From positions 1 through 8,652 of the forward strand of contig JAZUOG010000059.1 in NCBI GenBank assembly GCA_045604545.1: a DNA stretch of 8,652 nucleotides, written 5' to 3'. Below the pieces are notes generated by a model. It was not told the origin of the DNA and did not search any database. It saw nothing but the letters and a program-made list of their open reading frames with translations. This DNA is from RGIG1959 sp045604545 (GTDB taxonomy: Bacteria > Bacillota > Clostridia > Oscillospirales > Acutalibacteraceae). The position numbers and the translations under genes were made by a program. This document shows positions 6,874 to 8,652 of the stretch, piece by piece; position 1 is the stretch's first letter; each line of letters begins with the position of its first letter.

Positions 6874-6926
6874 ATCTATAAGTGTTATCTTAATGCACGA
6901 TCAGTGACAAGAACGGAGGCTGAACT

Positions 6927-7172
6927 ATGAACGGTAATACCATGACGTTTTCCATCGGCGACGACAGAGAACTGCAGATGAAGGCAATCCTCACGGAGGT
7001 CTATGACGCCTTGCAGGAAAAGGGCTATAACCCCATCAATCAGCTTGTCGGGTATGTGCTGTCGGAGGATCCGACCTACATCACCACGCACAGAAACGCC
7101 CGTTCTCTTATTCGCAAGATCGACCGCGATGAGCTGCTTCGTTCGATGGTACGTTCCTACCTCAACAGCTGA
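6927..7172 (+). CDS. ireB: IreB/ReoM family regulatory phosphoprotein (UPF0297)
   Basis: This small cytoplasmic protein is a substrate of the PASTA-domain Ser/Thr kinase and its phosphatase (IreK in Enterococcus, PrkA in Listeria). The Listeria homologue ReoM controls ClpCP-mediated breakdown of MurA, and so peptidoglycan synthesis. The 81 residues match the family along their whole length, especially YDALQEKGYNPINQLVGYVL (26-45), DPTYITTHRNAR (48-59) and a C-terminal IRKIDRDELL...SYL. Thr5 and Thr7 near the N-terminus correspond to the region phosphorylated in studied homologues; Thr7 matches the key ReoM site by position. The start has GGAGG (6915-6919) seven bases upstream, and a dedicated promoter precedes it. 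In many Firmicutes the neighbours are alaS, ruvX and a DUF1292 gene; here they are pheT and an unknown small protein. That the kinase pathway is present in this organism is inferred. Confidence 0.94.
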   Translation: MNGNTMTFSIGDDRELQMKAILTEVYDALQEKGYNPINQLVGYVLSEDPTYITTHRNARSLIRKIDRDELLRSMVRSYLNS

Positions 7173-7190
7173 TCATTCCGTCAATGACAA

Positions 7191-7225
7191 GAGCGGCAGC
7201 CGCGCATGAACACCGACTGCCGCTC
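7191..7225 (+). terminator. GC-rich hairpin after ireB, weak terminator or attenuator
   Basis: GAGCGGCAG (7191-7199) and CTGCCGCTC (7217-7225) are a perfect 9-bp inverted repeat with a 17-base loop, starting 18 bp after the ireB stop. The following ATCTTTATGGTATTTT has only interrupted T runs, so termination is probably partial. It could lower expression of the two downstream genes or protect the ireB message end. Confidence 0.55.
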
Positions 7226-7260
7226 ATCTTTATGGTATTTTGCAAGGAGGCCAATCAATC

Positions 7261-7545
7261 ATGGCAACGAAGAAAGAAGAATTTCTCACCTATAAAGGCA
7301 AACCCCTCGTTCGCTCGGGCAACACCATCTACTACGGCGATCTGTCCGAAAAATGCGTCATCATGATGCAGGTGCTGTCCACCAAGACGGTCAACGGCAA
7401 GGAGATTGCCGACCGCGTGTCGGTGCAGCTGCTATCCACCGACGAGGAACTCCGCATGAAAGACCGCATCCTCAAGAAGAGTGAAAAGCATGGCCTGTAC
7501 AGCGCGCTGGACGTCGGCGCGGTGTGGCTGGAGCGTTCACTGTAA
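7261..7545 (+). CDS. Uncharacterised 94-residue protein next to ireB
   Basis: I do not recognise a named family. The start is the ATG at 7261, with an excellent AAGGAGG site (7244-7250) ten bases upstream; an earlier in-frame TTG at 7240 lies before that site and is rejected. The 94 residues have no signal peptide, membrane segment or cysteine pair, so the protein is probably cytoplasmic. A lysine-rich N-terminus leads to KGKPLVRSGNTIYYGD (12-27), which looks like a short beta-hairpin. A hydrophobic strand, VIMMQVLST (33-41), and DRVSVQLLST (51-60) follow, and then a lysine-rich stretch before a C-terminal segment ending VWLERSL. The alternating pattern suggests a small beta-rich fold that might bind RNA or a protein. 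It follows ireB by 88 bp with a hairpin between, and precedes the esterase by 30 bp. Codon use is like its neighbours. My impression that similar proteins occur in Clostridia is untested. Confidence 0.85.
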   Translation: MATKKEEFLTYKGKPLVRSGNTIYYGDLSEKCVIMMQVLSTKTVNGKEIADRVSVQLLSTDEELRMKDRILKKSEKHGLYSALDVGAVWLERSL

Positions 7546-7560
7546 CGGTATCTCGGCAAA

Positions 7561-7568
7561 GGATGTGA
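7561..7568 (+). promoter_or_regulatory. Ribosome binding site of the CE2-like esterase (GGATGTGA)
   Basis: This octamer is one mismatch from GGAGGTGA and lies seven bases before the ATG at 7576. It favours that start over the in-frame ATG six bases later at 7582. Confidence 0.6.
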
Positions 7569-7575
7569 ATGTCTC

Positions 7576-8586
7576 ATGTTAATGGTAACATTGCCTTTCG
7601 AGGAGCGTATCGGTACGCTTGGTCGCGTGTATGCTCCGAACGACGGCGGACTGGCGTTTGACTGGACCAATTCCGGTGTGTTCTTTTGCTTTTACGGAGA
7701 CGGTGTCAAATTCAAATTTGACGTTCCCGCCCTGAATCAGCATCTGTATGTGCAGATCACCGCTGACGGCAAGAAATCCCGTCACTGCGTGTATGAAGGT
7801 CATACCGACATTGAAATTCCGCTTTCCGAAGGCGAGCATATCGTCAGCATGGTGCGCGTCAACGAAGTGCTGGACGGGGTGCCGCTCAGACTCGGTCTGA
7901 TCGTGCTGGAAGGCGAAAACGCCGTTCTTTATGAGGCACCCGCTCTTCCCGATCGCCGCATGCTGTTTATCGGCGATTCCATCACCTGCGGCTACGGTAT
8001 TCTGACAAGAGGGCTTGGCAACGGATATAAAACGGAGGAGCAGGACGGCGCACACACCTTTGCGGCGCTGACCGCAACGCATTTTCAGGCGCAGGCACAC
8101 TTTGTCTGCATCTCGGGACGCGGTATTGCCCGTAACTGCGACAACTTTGACGCGCCGCTCATCCCTGAGTTTTTTGAACAAACCACCGTCTCCAACCCCG
8201 CGCCGTGGGATCATACACAATATCAGCCCGATGTAGTGGTCGTCAACGCCGGCACCAACGACACTGCCGGCGAGATCGATCCCGTCGATGTAGACGTGTT
8301 CAAGCAGAAGGTGGCGGCATTTGTCGCCCGACTGCGCGAGGTGTATCCCAACGCACAGATCCTGTGGGTATACGGCATGATGGCGGGCGAGCTTCACGAA
8401 GCGCTGAGCGATACCTTCGCCGCGATAAGCGACGAAAAGGTCACCTACCTCAAAGTTCCCGCGCACTGGGGCTTCGAAAACGAAGTCGGCGCGAGCAGCC
8501 ATCCCAATCTTCGCTCTCACTTCCGCAACGCCGGCATTGTCATTGACAAGGTCGCCGAGCTGACCGGCTGGGGCGTAGGTATATAA
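7576..8586 (+). CDS. SGNH/GDSL hydrolase with CE2-type N-terminal domain (probable carbohydrate acetylesterase)
   Basis: The protein probably removes acetyl groups from sugars or oligosaccharides. The 336 residues split into an N-terminal beta-sandwich (about 1-120), with the GRVY...FDWTNSGV pattern of carbohydrate esterase family 2, and a C-terminal SGNH hydrolase domain. In the latter, block I is FIGDSITCGYG (131-141, nucleophile Ser135), block II is SGRG (180-183), block III is NAGTND (224-229, Asn228), and block V is SSHPN with His309. The Asp usually three residues before the His is Ala306, fitting CE2 members described as using a Ser-His dyad. There is no signal peptide, lipobox or membrane segment, so a cytoplasmic location is inferred, unlike secreted xylan esterases. 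It lies 30 bp after the 94-residue gene and is probably co-transcribed with it. Fold and active site are secure; the substrate is unknown. Confidence 0.88.
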   Translation: MLMVTLPFEERIGTLGRVYAPNDGGLAFDWTNSGVFFCFYGDGVKFKFDVPALNQHLYVQITADGKKSRHCVYEGHTDIEIPLSEGEHIVSMVRVNEVLDGVPLRLGLIVLEGENAVLYEAPALPDRRMLFIGDSITCGYGILTRGLGNGYKTEEQDGAHTFAALTATHFQAQAHFVCISGRGIARNCDNFDAPLIPEFFEQTTVSNPAPWDHTQYQPDVVVVNAGTNDTAGEIDPVDVDVFKQKVAAFVARLREVYPNAQILWVYGMMAGELHEALSDTFAAISDEKVTYLKVPAHWGFENEVGASSHPNLRSHFRNAGIVIDKVAELTGWGVGI

Positions 8587-8652
8587 CCCCATAAACGTAA
8601 AGCAACAAATTGCTTTCAAAAAAACAAAACAGCGCTTTTTTTGTGGTTTGGG
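8587..8652. other. AT-rich tail with inverted repeats after the esterase gene
   Basis: AAAGCAA (8599-8605) and TTGCTTT (8610-8616) form a 7-bp hairpin with a 4-base loop, but an A-run rather than a T-run follows. CAAAAAAA (8617-8624) and TTTTTTTG (8636-8643) are a second, purely A/T-rich inverted repeat. This is where a transcript end is expected, and the T-run at 8636-8642 could serve one. The window stops before the structure can be judged. Confidence 0.35.

Noticed and set aside
7240..7260. An upstream TTG start for the 94-residue protein
   Set aside because: The AAGGAGG ribosome site lies inside this extension and points to the ATG at 7261.
7579..8619. A 346-codon minus-strand open frame opposite the esterase
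   Set aside because: It is codon-aligned antisense of a gene with a clear SGNH active site and good ribosome site, and shows no protein family features.

Overview
The window looks like core chromosome from a moderately GC-rich Clostridia-type Firmicute, possibly an Oscillospiraceae/Ruminococcaceae relative. The evidence is a tRNA-Phe T-box leader in front of pheST, an IreB/ReoM-family gene, a Firmicutes-style PheS with a four-cysteine insertion, and strong GGAGG-type ribosome binding sites. The genus cannot be fixed from the sequence alone. I see no mobile element, CRISPR array, rRNA or tRNA gene.

Left arm, minus strand (about 1-3030): a promoter at 3001-3029 drives pyrH (UMP kinase), frr (ribosome recycling factor), uppS (isoprenyl transferase, GTG start) and cdsA (phosphatidate cytidylyltransferase, cut by the window start). 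This is the familiar pyrH-frr-uppS-cdsA order, linking nucleotide supply, translation, and the lipid carrier and phospholipid pathways of the envelope. The usual upstream partners rpsB and tsf are absent; the cluster begins at pyrH with its own promoter. The 83-bp frr-uppS gap holds inverted repeats that can form two competing RNA structures, one of which covers the uppS start.

Centre, plus strand (about 3064-6837): a divergent promoter starts a leader of about 250 nt that is a T-box riboswitch. It has a Stem I with a UUC specifier, the conserved T-box motif and a strong terminator. It controls pheS and pheT, the two subunits of phenylalanyl-tRNA synthetase, so transcription should rise when tRNA-Phe is uncharged.

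Right arm, plus strand (about 6845-8652): a near-consensus promoter directly after pheT drives ireB (cell-wall control by Ser/Thr kinase signalling). Next come a 94-residue conserved-looking protein of unknown function and a two-domain CE2-like SGNH carbohydrate esterase without a signal peptide. A GC-rich hairpin lies between ireB and the 94-residue gene. The last ~65 bp are AT-rich with inverted repeats.

Most of the window is ordinary housekeeping DNA. The items most worth a second look are the uppS leader, the uncharacterised 94-residue protein next to ireB, and the cytoplasmic-looking CE2 esterase. I found no clear evidence of a wholly new system.
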